64,000 bases of DNA from Sphingomonas jatrophae (GTDB lineage: Bacteria; Pseudomonadota; Alphaproteobacteria; Sphingomonadales; Sphingomonadaceae). Location: positions 1,488,001 through 1,552,000 of the forward strand of contig NZ_FOZG01000001.1 of NCBI RefSeq assembly GCF_900113315.1, written 5' to 3'. Within the stretch, counting starts at the first letter, position 1, and every line of letters starts with the position of its first letter. Below the pieces are notes generated by a model. That model ran no database searches. It was not told the origin of the DNA and saw only the letters and a list, made by a program, of their open reading frames with translations. This document shows positions 53,934 through 63,194 of this stretch, one piece after another. Position numbers and translations under genes: made by a program.

Positions 53934-55010
53934 TCAGGGCAGCGCCAGGTCTTGCGCCTCGACAAAGGCCCCGAGCTCCTCGAAATTGTCGAAGCCGAGC
54001 GGACGCTGCCCCTCCTCGATCTCGTAGATCATGGAGCAGAGCCTGGCTGTCAGCCGCGTGTCGGCACCGACCGCATTGCCATAGTCGACCAGCTTGCCCA
54101 CGGATGAGCGGACTTCGGACGGGCGCTTGCGGTAGACGATGTCCCACCAGATGCCCGAGCCCTTTTTCTTGAAGTCGTGCTGCGGCTTCTGGTCCTTCTT
54201 CAGCAGCCAGATGGCATGGTTGATGTTGTCGATCAGCTTCTGCGTGTCGGCCGGCGTCTGCGGCCGGTAATTGGCGGGGTCGAAGAAGTCGAACTTCTCG
54301 ACGGTGATGCCATTGGCCACCGCAATGCCCAGCGCTTCGCGCACAACGGCGCCCGCGATGCGCGCGTAACGTGGATTGCCCAGGGTCTCGTGGATGCGAG
54401 CGTCCGCCAGCGCGGAAAACACGACCTGGACCGAATAGACCTCCTTGGCCCAGATCTGTCCCCAGATGTTGTCGGAGACCTGCACCTCCGTCAGCGAAGA
54501 CAGCTTGTCGGCCAGCTCGGCCAGGCGTGGCGTCGCCGCGCCCTGCATCTCGCCAAGCTGGATCGGGCCTTCGTGGACGAACTCGATATGACCGGGATCG
54601 ACCAGCGCGCCGCCATAATTGGGAATGGAGCCGATCACCCGCTCCATGCCGCCAAGCCCCGCTTCGGCCAGCATGTCGGCGATCAGCGGCTCGTTGAAGC
54701 CGTTCTGGAACGAGACCACGAACGTGTCCGGCCCGAACAGGGGGATCAACTCGCGCAGCGCCTCGCCAGTGTGCTGCGACTTGGTGGCGATCAGCACCGC
54801 CTCCAACGGGCCGGTCAGCTCGTGCGGGTGCGCGGCGGGAACGCGCAGATGCAAGTCGCCGCGCACGCCGTCGATGCGCAGGCCATCCCGCTTGATCGCG
54901 TCGACATGCTCGGCCCAGCGATCAACCAGCACCACGACGTGCCCCGCCTGCGACATGAACGCGCCGGCCAGCCCCCCGATTGCGCCCGCCCCGATGATCG
55001 TGATCTTCAC
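53934..55010 (-). CDS. ketopantoate reductase (PanE/ApbA)-family protein
   Basis: A 358-aa NAD(P)-dependent reductase: N-terminal Rossmann motif IIGAGAIGGLAGAFMSQAGHVVVLVDR (about 4-30), ATKSQHTGEALREL, SFQNGFNEPLIA and a helical C-terminal domain with SDNIWGQIWAKEVYSVQVVFSALAD (around the conserved Lys/Asn site). It is longer than PanE (~300 aa), with an insert rich in Lys (KKDQKPQHDFKKKGSG, about 270-285). Such long relatives are often catabolic 2-keto or beta-hydroxy acid dehydrogenases rather than pantoate enzymes. It overlaps the VOC gene by 4 bp; the two form an operon. Confidence 0.82.
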   Translation of the reverse strand: MKITIIGAGAIGGLAGAFMSQAGHVVVLVDRWAEHVDAIKRDGLRIDGVRGDLHLRVPAAHPHELTGPLEAVLIATKSQHTGEALRELIPLFGPDTFVVSFQNGFNEPLIADMLAEAGLGGMERVIGSIPNYGGALVDPGHIEFVHEGPIQLGEMQGAATPRLAELADKLSSLTEVQVSDNIWGQIWAKEVYSVQVVFSALADARIHETLGNPRYARIAGAVVREALGIAVANGITVEKFDFFDPANYRPQTPADTQKLIDNINHAIWLLKKDQKPQHDFKKKGSGIWWDIVYRKRPSEVRSSVGKLVDYGNAVGADTRLTARLCSMIYEIEEGQRPLGFDNFEELGAFVEAQDLALP

Positions 55011-55429
55011 GCCGCATCCCCCGTCTCGAACATCGCGCCGGCATGGCGGAACGCCTTGAACTCGAGCGCATTGCCCGAAGGATCGCGCACGAAGAAGGTG
55101 GCCTGCTCACCCGGCGCGCCGACGAAGCGGTGTTGCGGTGCGAGAACGAAATCCGCCGTACGCTCGCGCAGCCGGTCGGCCAGCGCATGCCACTCGTCCC
55201 AGCCGAGCACCGCGCCAAAGTGGGCGAGCGGCACCGTCTTGCCGGCGACCAGCGTCGTCAGCTCAGTTTCCGGCCTCGGGCCGATATGCGCGGAAATCTG
55301 GTGACCGAAAAAGTCGAAATCAATCCAGTTCGGCGCCTCGCGCCCGGTGGTGCAGCCGAGTAGCTCTGCATAGAAAGTTCGCGTGGATTCGATATCGTCG
55401 ACGCGGAAGGCGAGGTGAAAGGGCGTCAT
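55007..55429 (-). CDS. VOC (glyoxalase/bleomycin resistance/dioxygenase) superfamily protein
   Basis: A 140-aa single-module VOC protein: FHLAFRVDDIESTRTFYAELLG (histidine ligand at the N-terminus), WIDFDFFGHQISAHIG, LAHFGAVLGWDEWHALADRL and FFVRDPSGNALEFKAFRH (glutamate ligand). It has the metal-ligand pattern HxxH/E of active VOC enzymes such as lyases, isomerases or dioxygenases. It is co-transcribed with the PanE-like reductase and divergent from a LysR gene, suggesting a small catabolic pathway. The substrate is unknown. Confidence 0.85.
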   Translation of the reverse strand: MTPFHLAFRVDDIESTRTFYAELLGCTTGREAPNWIDFDFFGHQISAHIGPRPETELTTLVAGKTVPLAHFGAVLGWDEWHALADRLRERTADFVLAPQHRFVGAPGEQATFFVRDPSGNALEFKAFRHAGAMFETGDAA

Positions 55430-55484
55430 GCTCGTCTCTGAACAGAAATGATGCTGGCCGTTTAGCGCATTGCGCCCGCGACCA

Positions 55485-55503
55485 AAGACGCTCTAAAAGT
55501 CTT
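55485..55503. promoter_or_regulatory. candidate LysR box between the VOC and LysR genes
   Basis: AAGAC (55485-55489) and GTCTT (55499-55503) form an inverted repeat with a 9-bp spacer in the 96-bp divergent region, about 22 bp before the LysR start and 56 bp before the VOC start. It fits the short interrupted palindrome that LysR regulators bind. Confidence 0.4.
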
Positions 55504-55525
55504 GAGCCATGACTTTTACGCACCG

Positions 55526-56443
55526 ATGCGCCGCCGCCTCCTCCCCTCGCTGACGGCGCTCCGCACGTTCGAGGCGGTGGCGCGCTGCATGAGCTTCACG
55601 GAAGCCGCGGGCGAGCTGAACGTCACGCAGAGCGCGGCAAGCCGGCAGGTCCGCATCCTCGAGGAATATGTCGGCGGATCGCTGTTCGTGCGGACGCGTG
55701 GCCGGCTGGAGCTGACCGACGAGGGTCGCATCTATGCGGCGGAGCTGAAGGACGCGCTCGACCGCATGGAGTTCGCCACCCTCCAGGCGATGGCCTATGA
55801 GCGTGGCGGCGGCGTGCTGCGCGTCGGCGTGCTGCCCACCTTCGGCACGCGGTGGCTGATCCCGCGCCTGTCGCGCTTTTCAAAGGCGCATCCCAAGATC
55901 ACGCTCAACCTCAATGCCGGCGATGGCGCGGTCGATTTCGGCATGCAGGGCATCGATGTGGCGATTCGCTTCGGCAGCGGCCAATGGCCGGATGCCGTGT
56001 CATACCGCCTCGGCCTCAGCGAGGAGATGGTGGTCGTGTGCAGCCCCGATCTGCGCGCGGGCGACAGGGCGCTGACCAGCCCGGAGGAGCTGCGTCATTT
56101 CGTGCTGCTCCAGCACACCACCCGCCCGCAGGCCTGGTCGCAATGGCTGGCGGAAGCGCGCATCGACGATGCCGATCCCGCGGTGGGGCCTAGCTTCGAG
56201 CATTTCTTCATGCTCATCCAGGCGGCGGTCGCGGGGCTTGGCGTCGCGCTCCTGCCGCGTTTCCTGATCGCCGACGAACTGCGCACTGGCGCACTGGTGG
56301 CGCCGCTTGCGCAGACGACGGTGTACGAGGGCGGCTATTACCTGATCTGCCCGGCGGCGCGAAAGGAATTGACCAAGATCCGCGCCTTCCGCGATTGGCT
56401 GCTGGAGGAAAGCGCCGTCACCACCCCGCTGGATGCGGCCTAG
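55526..56443 (+). CDS. LysR-family transcriptional regulator, GcvA-like
   Basis: A 305-aa LysR regulator: HTH LPSLTALRTFEAVARCMSFTEAAGELNVTQSAASRQVRILEE (about 7-48) and a substrate domain with LPTFGTRWLIPRLSRF and AVAGLGVALLPRFL, which are GcvA/AmpR-like features. The ATG at 55526 was chosen because it opens the conserved region; an in-frame TTG at 55502 would overlap the putative operator. It is divergent from the VOC/PanE-like operon and convergent (4-bp gap) with the gamma-glutamyltransferase-like gene, so it may control either. Confidence 0.9.
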   Translation: MRRRLLPSLTALRTFEAVARCMSFTEAAGELNVTQSAASRQVRILEEYVGGSLFVRTRGRLELTDEGRIYAAELKDALDRMEFATLQAMAYERGGGVLRVGVLPTFGTRWLIPRLSRFSKAHPKITLNLNAGDGAVDFGMQGIDVAIRFGSGQWPDAVSYRLGLSEEMVVVCSPDLRAGDRALTSPEELRHFVLLQHTTRPQAWSQWLAEARIDDADPAVGPSFEHFFMLIQAAVAGLGVALLPRFLIADELRTGALVAPLAQTTVYEGGYYLICPAARKELTKIRAFRDWLLEESAVTTPLDAA

Positions 56444-56447
56444 CCGA

Positions 56448-58133
56448 TCAGAAGCCGTCCGCCTCGCCGCAGCGGCGCGGGTCCGCGGTCGCGCACAGCG
56501 CGCCGTCCGCGTCGCGGTAGCACATCTGGAACGAGCCCATGTGCCAGTCATAAGCGGGCATGACGGACACCGGAATGCCCAGCCGCTGCAACCCGTCGAG
56601 CGTATCGGCTGAGATCCGGTCCTCGATCACGAGGCCGCCATCCTCGGCCAGTTGCAGCATTCGCGGGGCGGAGATGGCGTCGTAAGGATCCATGCCGAAA
56701 TCGAGCAGGTTGGCCAGCACCTGCGGCACCGTGCAGAAGACGTTGCCCGGCGTGCCGAGCGCATAGAGCGGCGCGCCATCCTGCAGCACGAACGTGTTGC
56801 CGACAATGGTGCGCAGCCGCGCGCCCGGCACCAGCTTGATGTCGAAATGCCCGCTGACGCCGGCGAAGCTGGCGTGGCTGCCCACCATCGGCACGCCGCC
56901 TACGACCGCACCGGGGATGCCGCCCGATTGCAGCGTGTTCATCATTTGCACCCAATTGCCCTCCGCATCGACGATGCTGAGTTCGCAGCTGCCGGACGGC
57001 TGCTTGGTTTGCGCATCGAGCGACGGGATGCCAGCGAGGCCATGCTCGTCCAGTCGCGCGCCGGGCTTGCGGACGAGGCGGAGATGCTCGGTCAGATCGT
57101 GGCTCGGCCGCATGCCGCGGATCAGCCGGGCGAGGCTGCGGTGAAAGTCGCCGTCGAGCAGCTGGTCGGTCGCATAAGGCGCCACGGTCGGATCGCCGGT
57201 GAAGCCGCAGAAATAGAGACCGAGGCGCAGCGCATGTGCCATGGCGAAGAGATGCTCGGCGGAGCCCGGCTCCATCGAGCGGATGTCGAGCTGCTCGAGA
57301 ATGCTTAGCACCATCGAAAGGAACGCACCCTGCTGCTCGGGCGGGGCGAGCGCGACGATCTCGTGCCCGGCATGGGCGATGCGCAGCGGCTCGATCCAGC
57401 GCGGCGGGTTCTCGGTCATGTGGCGAAGCTCGATCGGCCAGCCCATCGCGTTGGCATGCGCGACGAACGCCTGCGCCCACGCCCCTTGGATCATGTGGTC
57501 CGGCCCGTCCGCCGCCACCCCGCGCAGCGTTTCGGCCAGTGCCGGATTGCGGAAGCGCGTGCCCACGGCGGGATAATAGCCGCCCGGCATGTAGAAGCGG
57601 CGACCCTCGGGAAAATAGGTGATGAAGTCCTGCTCGGACACGGTCACCGCATATTCGAAGGATGAGACGACATGCCCGTCCTCCGCCCAGCGGATCGCCG
57701 GCTCGACCAGACTTGACCAGCGCGCGCTGCCGAAGCGGGCATGCATCGCCTGCAGGCCGGGCATGAAGCCGGGGATGACCGCCGCCGGTGGCATGCGGGC
57801 ATAGCCGGTCGACATCTTCGGGATCGGGCGGAACGGCGCGAGACCGGTCGGGAAGGTGCCGGCACTGTGCAACTGGTGGAATTGCCCGGTTGCTGCCTCG
57901 CGGTAAAGCAGGCTGATCGTGCCGGTATGATTGGTCATGAACGGTTCGACCGTCGCCTGCACCATGCAGCCCGCAATTGCTGCATCGATGGCGTTGCCGC
58001 CCCGCCGCATGGTATCGAGGATTACCTCGGTGACGATCGCATTGTCGCTGCTGCACGCGGCGGAGACGCCCCGCACCGTACGCTTTGGGCCGGGATCGCG
58101 GAGGTAGCGGGCAAGAGGATCGGACATGTTCAT
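56448..58133 (-). CDS. gamma-glutamyltransferase-like protein with altered nucleophile site
   Basis: A 561-aa protein of the GGT (Ntn-hydrolase) family: GVSAACSSDNAIVTEVILD, MRRGGNAIDAA, PPAAVIPGFMPGLQAMHARFG, then the processing region and LYALGTPGNVFCTVPQVLANLLDFGMDPYDAI. In canonical GGT the cleaved small subunit starts TTHxSVVD; here the aligned stretch is SCELSIVD (S382, C383), so the nucleophile would be Ser. The SSM(S/T)P oxyanion motif is also absent (RTIVGN). No signal peptide is evident. It may still self-process, or be a diverged cytoplasmic acylase. It is divergent from the DUF885 operon across 153 bp. Confidence 0.8.
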   Translation of the reverse strand: MNMSDPLARYLRDPGPKRTVRGVSAACSSDNAIVTEVILDTMRRGGNAIDAAIAGCMVQATVEPFMTNHTGTISLLYREAATGQFHQLHSAGTFPTGLAPFRPIPKMSTGYARMPPAAVIPGFMPGLQAMHARFGSARWSSLVEPAIRWAEDGHVVSSFEYAVTVSEQDFITYFPEGRRFYMPGGYYPAVGTRFRNPALAETLRGVAADGPDHMIQGAWAQAFVAHANAMGWPIELRHMTENPPRWIEPLRIAHAGHEIVALAPPEQQGAFLSMVLSILEQLDIRSMEPGSAEHLFAMAHALRLGLYFCGFTGDPTVAPYATDQLLDGDFHRSLARLIRGMRPSHDLTEHLRLVRKPGARLDEHGLAGIPSLDAQTKQPSGSCELSIVDAEGNWVQMMNTLQSGGIPGAVVGGVPMVGSHASFAGVSGHFDIKLVPGARLRTIVGNTFVLQDGAPLYALGTPGNVFCTVPQVLANLLDFGMDPYDAISAPRMLQLAEDGGLVIEDRISADTLDGLQRLGIPVSVMPAYDWHMGSFQMCYRDADGALCATADPRRCGEADGF

Positions 58134-58286
58134 GCGCCGCAGGATGGCGGCAGCCGCAGCGGCATGACCAGAGCCGGAAAAGTTCACCGGACATGAGTTT
58201 TCTGTGCGCTGCGCCGCAAAATTTACGCTGGTTGACGGCGCACCCCGGCCATAAGCTTGCCCCGAACAGACCGATACGGGACGACG

Positions 58287-59486
58287 ATGAGCGCCAGCAG
58301 CAGCGATACCGGAACCGAACTGACCGCCGTCACGATGGGCATCGACCGCTTCGAGCGGGACCATGCAAAGGGCGACAGCCTGCTCGACGGCGAGGGCCTG
58401 GTGCCCATCTATATCGGTGACGATCTGGTCGAGCCGCGCAGCTACGCCGCGTGGGAAGAGGTGTTCGGCGATCTCGACGCACTCGCCACCCGCCCCGACG
58501 TGACCGCGGACGACGCGCGGGGCGTATTCCTTCAGGGCATGATCCGCTCGGTCAGGACGGCGGCGCGGCTCTTCTCCGGCGAGCAGCTGAGCTATGCCGA
58601 GAAGGTCCGCGATCTCGTCGGCGCCGAAGCCGCACCGACGCCGGAGGCGCGCATTGCCGAACTGTCGGACGAGCTCGACAGCCGGCTGACCGCTGCCGGC
58701 TTCGTCCGGGGCGATCTCCGCGCCCGCACCGAGGCGTGGGAAGAGGCGCGCGCCGTGCCGTCCGAAAAGCTGGAAGGAACGTTCCGCGAACTGATGGCGA
58801 TCGCCAAGCAGCGCACCGCCGACATGATCTTCGACACCGCCGACTACGACATGCAGCTCAAACCGCTGCGTGGCGTGCCGTTCACCGCGCGTTGCGGCTT
58901 CATCGACCGGCGCATGGATCTGAATGTCGACAACGCCTTCAGCCGCGCCGCGCTGAAGCATCTCGTCGCGCACGAAGTCTATCCCGGCCACGCGACCCAG
59001 CTCCTCTACACCCGCGCGGAAGCCGCCGCCGGCCGCTCGCCTGCCGACGCGCTGCTCTGCACCGCCAACGCGGTCACCGGCTGCGTGCAGGAGGGCATTG
59101 GCGACCAGGGCGTCGAGCTGATCGACTGGATCGAGGACGATGACGACGCGCTCCACCTCGCGCTTCGCTCGCTGAAGAGCGCGGTGCAGACCACCGCCGC
59201 ATGGCGCCTGATGCAGGAGGGCGAAGCCGCCGACACCGTCGCCGATTACATGCGCACGGTCGGTTGCGGGCAGGAAGCCTGGGTTCAGGGCCGCCTGCGC
59301 ATGGCCAGCCACCCGTTCCGCGGTCCGTTTGTGCCTTCCTACTTCGCCGGCAACGAGAGCGTGCGCCGGGTGCGGGAGGCGGTGAGCGAGGCGCAGCGCC
59401 CCGCTTTCCTCCACCACCTCTACGCGCAGGTCCACAGTCCGGAGAGCCTGGAGATGTTCCCGATCGACGCGAAGGCCGCGGCATGA
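58287..59486 (+). CDS. DUF885-like zinc metallopeptidase, cytoplasmic
   Basis: A 399-aa protein without signal peptide. It has the HEVYPGH motif (H229-H235) of DUF885 metallopeptidases, preceded by LNVDNAFSRAALKHLVA and followed by VQEGIGDQGVELIDW, which gives the likely third-ligand glutamate. It is shorter than the exported DUF885 protein at 30791 and has a different N-terminal half. A TTG at 58257 is the only earlier start; 58287 opens MSASSSD. It is first in a five-gene operon (next gene overlaps by 4 bp) that includes peptide-transport ATPases, which fits hydrolysis of an imported peptide or conjugate. Confidence 0.82.
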   Translation: MSASSSDTGTELTAVTMGIDRFERDHAKGDSLLDGEGLVPIYIGDDLVEPRSYAAWEEVFGDLDALATRPDVTADDARGVFLQGMIRSVRTAARLFSGEQLSYAEKVRDLVGAEAAPTPEARIAELSDELDSRLTAAGFVRGDLRARTEAWEEARAVPSEKLEGTFRELMAIAKQRTADMIFDTADYDMQLKPLRGVPFTARCGFIDRRMDLNVDNAFSRAALKHLVAHEVYPGHATQLLYTRAEAAAGRSPADALLCTANAVTGCVQEGIGDQGVELIDWIEDDDDALHLALRSLKSAVQTTAAWRLMQEGEAADTVADYMRTVGCGQEAWVQGRLRMASHPFRGPFVPSYFAGNESVRRVREAVSEAQRPAFLHHLYAQVHSPESLEMFPIDAKAAA

Positions 59487-60598
59487 GCGGCGAGAAGCTG
59501 AAGGTCGGCCTGATCGGCGCGCATGCGTGGGCGGACAAGGCGCACCTGCCCGCCTATGCCGCGCACGAGCGGGTCGAGCTGGCCGCCATCTGCGACACTG
59601 ATCGCGCGCGGGCGGAAGCGGCGGCGGCCAAGTTCGGGGCGGGCCGCGTCTACACCGATCATCGCGAGATGCTGGCCGATCCGTCGATCCGCATGATCGA
59701 CGTGTGCACGCCCACCGCCACGCACCTGCCGCTCAGCCTCGATGCGATCGCTGCGGGCAAGCACGTCCTGTCGGAAAAGCCGCTGCACACGGAGGCCGCG
59801 CCGGCGTTCGACGCCGCCGCCCGCGCCAAGGCGATGGGCGTGCGCACCAAGCTCGGCTTCACCTTCCGCTACTCGCCCGCCATCCGGCGGCTGAAGGAGT
59901 GGGTCGCCTCGGGCGAGCTGGGCGAGATCTTCCACATCCACGGCTTCGAGCAGAATTCGCAATTCCTCGATCCCGATTTCGAGCTGCGCCAGTTCGATGT
60001 CCGCTCGCCGCGCGACAAGCTGATCCCGGCCTCCATCGTCGGCTACGGCTCGCACCTGATCGACCTGATGCGCTGGATCGGCGGCGAGTTCGGCTCGGTC
60101 GTCAGCACGATGAGCAATTACGTGCCCGAGCGGCTCGTCCGCGGGCTGGAGGGGCGGCAGCGCTTCAAGGTCGAGGACGGCACGGTCGCGCTGGTCGAAT
60201 ATCAGGGCGGCACGCAGGGCATGCTGCAGACGAGCTATGTCGCCGTCGGCAATTATCCGGGTGTCGAGATCCGCGTCTACGGCTCGAAAGGCGCGGCAGT
60301 GGCGCGGCTGATCTCCGAGTTCGGCGTGGCGGAGACGCTGAAGCGCGCATCGGCGGACTCGGTCGAGTTCAAGCCGGTCGAGCTGGGCGATGATGTGCTG
60401 CCGCCCGGCACCACGCTCGCGACGCCCTGGCCCGAGCTCTACTATCGCAACCTCATCCGCTTCTTCACCGACGAGATCCTCGAGGACCGGCCGGAAGAAT
60501 GCACCTTCTTCGATGGCGCGAAGAGCCAGGAGATCGTCGATGCAATCATCCTCGCGCAGGCGGAGCGCCGCTGGGTGACGGTCGGGGAGGCACGGTGA
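59483..60598 (+). CDS. Gfo/Idh/MocA-family oxidoreductase
   Basis: A 371-aa NAD(P)-dependent dehydrogenase: N-terminal Rossmann fold KVGLIGAHAWADKAHLPAYAAH, DVCTPTATHLPLSLDAIAAGKHVLSEKPL with the EKP catalytic-lysine motif (about 92-95), and a C-terminal alpha/beta domain with TKLGFTFRYSPAIRRLKEWV. Note GAHAWAD in place of the usual GxGxxA loop, a variation in the dinucleotide site. Family members oxidise or reduce sugars and related polyols. Its place between two peptidase genes is unusual. It overlaps both by 4 bp. Confidence 0.9.
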   Translation: MSGEKLKVGLIGAHAWADKAHLPAYAAHERVELAAICDTDRARAEAAAAKFGAGRVYTDHREMLADPSIRMIDVCTPTATHLPLSLDAIAAGKHVLSEKPLHTEAAPAFDAAARAKAMGVRTKLGFTFRYSPAIRRLKEWVASGELGEIFHIHGFEQNSQFLDPDFELRQFDVRSPRDKLIPASIVGYGSHLIDLMRWIGGEFGSVVSTMSNYVPERLVRGLEGRQRFKVEDGTVALVEYQGGTQGMLQTSYVAVGNYPGVEIRVYGSKGAAVARLISEFGVAETLKRASADSVEFKPVELGDDVLPPGTTLATPWPELYYRNLIRFFTDEILEDRPEECTFFDGAKSQEIVDAIILAQAERRWVTVGEAR

Positions 60599-62214
60599 CC
60601 ACGCCCGATCCGATCGCCGCCGCCTATCTGGAGCATCACGCCGAATACCGCCCCGTTGACCTGAGCTTCATGGGGCTGCCGGGCCACGATCACCGGCTGC
60701 CGCCGACCGCTGCCGGCACCGAAGGGGCGGAGCGCGCCGGCATCGCACGGCTGCGGGCGCTGCTGGACAGCGCCGGCGGGGCGGACGGGACGGGTGCGAG
60801 ACTTGACCGGCGGATCACCGCCTCACAGCTGTCGCTGACGGAGGCTGCGCTCGACCGGCTGCCGCGCTTCGCCAACCCGGCTTGGTATACCGGCGAGGCC
60901 GCCTTCGCGATCATCGGCCTGCTTCTGCCGAGCGGCCGCCCTACCCCGGCCGATGCCGTTCGAGCTCGGCTCGATGCGCTGTCCGACTTCCTGGCGGACG
61001 GCCGTACCAGGCTGCGCACCGCCGCGGCGCCCGCCGCGCTTGCCGCCCGCGCGGGGCGAGAGGCCCGCGCTACGGCGGCCTTCCTGCGGAACGGCCTGCG
61101 CCTGCACCCCGATTATGACTCGGCGTGGGCGATGCCGGCCGAGCGCGCGGCCACTGCCTTCGAGGCGTTCGACGCCGCGCTCGCCGATCTGCCAGATGCG
61201 CCGAGTGCGGCGGGGCGGGACCATATCGAGTTGCTGATGCGCGACGCGCACGGCTTCGACTTCGGCATGGACGAGGCGCTCCGCCGTGCGCAGGCCGCGT
61301 TCGACACGCTGGGCGATGAGCTTGTCGAACGCGCCCGCCGCCGCGATCCGGCGCGCAGCTGGCAGGCGCAGGTGGCCGAGTTGAGCGAGCAGACGCCCGC
61401 TTCGCCCGATGCTGTGCTGGATCTCTGCCGCACGCTGGACACGCGCGCGCGCCGGGCTGCGGACAGACTTGTCACGCCCGCGGACGAATATGGCCTCGAC
61501 TATCGCTGGCTGTCGCCGGACTTCATCGACGTCGCCGGACCCCTTTATTTTCTGCCCTATCGTTCGCCCCCGGCGGGCGCGGCGGGCAGCGGCAGTCCCT
61601 ATTGGATCACGCCGCTTGCATCCGGGGGTGAAGTTCAGGCCTATCTGCGCGCCAATTCCGAGACCGCGGTCAAGGTGATCCATGCCGTCCATCACGGCAG
61701 CATCGGCCATCACACGCAGAATGCCCGCGCGCGCGCTGCGGCCTCGACGCTCGCGCGCGTCGGCGGCACCGATTGCGCGCTTGGCCTCGCTTTCCTGTCG
61801 TCGGGCACGATGGTGGAGGGCTGGGCCTGCTATGTGCAGGATCTGCTGCGCGAGGCACCGGGCTTCTATTCCGAGCTGGAGGAGATGTTCCTCGTCCAGC
61901 AGCAGCGCCGCAACGCCGCGAGCGTGCTGGTCGACATCCGCCTGCACACCGGCGAGTGGACACTCGCCGAAGCCGCCGCCTTCTACCGCGACGAAGCCGG
62001 CTTCGCGCCCGCACGCGTGGAGGCGGAGGTGACGCGCAACGTCATGCTGCCCGGCACGCGCCTGATGTACTGGCTGGGCACCGAGGCGATCCTCGACCTG
62101 CGCCGCCGCTGGACGGGCGACACGCGCGCCTTCCACGACACGCTGATCGGCTACGGCCACGTCCCGATCGCCTGGGCAGGCGATGAAATGGCGCTCGCGG
62201 GCAAGCTGGGGTGA
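60595..62214 (+). CDS. DUF885-family protein with mutated zinc-peptidase motif
   Basis: A 539-aa protein from a GTG start overlapping the previous stop (GTGA). The fold region resembles DUF885: AYLEHHAEYRPVDLSFMG at the N-terminus, then HHGSIGHHTQNAR (H366-R378) where HExxPGH is expected, and MVEGWACYVQDLL with the third-ligand glutamate (E408). Both zinc histidines (H366, H372) are kept but the catalytic Glu is His (H367) and the Pro is Ile. It could be an inactive partner of the upstream peptidase, or an enzyme with a different mechanism. It overlaps the DppD-like gene by 4 bp. Confidence 0.78.
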   Translation: MTTPDPIAAAYLEHHAEYRPVDLSFMGLPGHDHRLPPTAAGTEGAERAGIARLRALLDSAGGADGTGARLDRRITASQLSLTEAALDRLPRFANPAWYTGEAAFAIIGLLLPSGRPTPADAVRARLDALSDFLADGRTRLRTAAAPAALAARAGREARATAAFLRNGLRLHPDYDSAWAMPAERAATAFEAFDAALADLPDAPSAAGRDHIELLMRDAHGFDFGMDEALRRAQAAFDTLGDELVERARRRDPARSWQAQVAELSEQTPASPDAVLDLCRTLDTRARRAADRLVTPADEYGLDYRWLSPDFIDVAGPLYFLPYRSPPAGAAGSGSPYWITPLASGGEVQAYLRANSETAVKVIHAVHHGSIGHHTQNARARAAASTLARVGGTDCALGLAFLSSGTMVEGWACYVQDLLREAPGFYSELEEMFLVQQQRRNAASVLVDIRLHTGEWTLAEAAAFYRDEAGFAPARVEAEVTRNVMLPGTRLMYWLGTEAILDLRRRWTGDTRAFHDTLIGYGHVPIAWAGDEMALAGKLG

Positions 62215-63194
62215 GCGCGGCCGCGCCGATCCTCGACGTGCGCGGCCTGACCGTGGATTTCGCCGCTGCGGACGGCGGCACGATCCGCGCGCTGCATGGC
62301 ATCGATCTGACGCTGACGCCCGGCGAGACGTTCGCGCTGGTGGGTGAGAGCGGCTCGGGCAAGTCGGTGACGAACCTCGCGATCATGGGCCTGCTCGCAC
62401 GGAATGCGCGGGTCGGCGGGGAGGTGCGGCTGGAGGGTGTCGGCGATCTGCTGGCCTTATCGTCGCGCGCGATGGGCGCGGTGCGCGGCGGGCAGATCGC
62501 GATGATCTTCCAGGAGCCGATGACCTGCCTCAACCCCGTGCAGACGGTGGGCGCGCAGATTGGCGAGGCGGTGCGCCGCCATCGTGGCGGCAGCCGCGCG
62601 CAGGTGCAGGCGGCCGTGATCGAAGCGTTGGCCGAGGTCGAGATCCCCGATCCCGAGCGCCGCGCGCGCGCTTACCCTCATGAGCTGTCGGGCGGCATGC
62701 GGCAGCGCGTGGTGATCGCCATGGCGCTCGCCTGCCAGCCGCGCATCCTGATCGCCGACGAGCCGACCACCGCCCTCGACGTGACCGTGCAGGCGCAGAT
62801 CCTCCGCCTGCTCGCGCGACTGCGGCGCGAGCGCGGCATGGCGGTCCTGTTCATCACCCACAGCCTGGCGGTCGTGGCCGAGATCGCCGACCGGGTCGCC
62901 GTCATGTACGGTGGCCGGATCGTCGAGCAAGCGCGGACCGCCGAACTGTTCGGTCACACGCGCCACCCCTATACGCGCGGGCTGCTGGAGAGCCTGCCCG
63001 TGCCGGCCGCGCGAGGGGAACGGCGGCTGCGGACCATGCCGGGCCAGGTGATCGACATTACGCGCCCGCCGCCGGGCTGCGCCTTCGGCCCGCGCTGCGC
63101 GCTGCGCATCGAGCCGTGCGACGAGGCGCCCATCCCCTTCTTCCCCGTTACGCCCGATCGCGCGTCGCGCTGCCTGCGCTGGGCGGAGCTATGA
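62211..63194 (+). CDS. peptide ABC transporter ATP-binding protein, DppD/OppD type
   Basis: A 327-aa ATPase from a GTG start overlapping the previous gene. Walker [10 protein letters not shown] (about 45-53), Q-loop [15 protein letters not shown], signature [15 protein letters not shown], Walker [13 protein letters not shown], and the C-terminal oligopeptide-transport domain with [14 protein letters not shown] and [14 protein letters not shown] (Cys-rich motif of DppD/OppD/GsiA). It energises a peptide-type importer. The matching permease and binding-protein genes are not in the window and probably lie to the right. Confidence 0.93.
   Translation: MSAAAPILDVRGLTVDFAAADGGTIRALHGIDLTLTPGETFALVGESGSGKSVTNLAIMGLLARNARVGGEVRLEGVGDLLALSSRAMGAVRGGQIAMIFQEPMTCLNPVQTVGAQIGEAVRRHRGGSRAQVQAAVIEALAEVEIPDPERRARAYPHELSGGMRQRVVIAMALACQPRILIADEPTTALDVTVQAQILRLLARLRRERGMAVLFITHSLAVVAEIADRVAVMYGGRIVEQARTAELFGHTRHPYTRGLLESLPVPAARGERRLRTMPGQVIDITRPPPGCAFGPRCALRIEPCDEAPIPFFPVTPDRASRCLRWAEL

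Noticed and set aside
58134-59435. Upstream extension of the GGT-like frame to about 995 codons
   Set aside because: The extra part is antisense to the DUF885 gene and unlike GGT; homology begins at the ATG at 58133.
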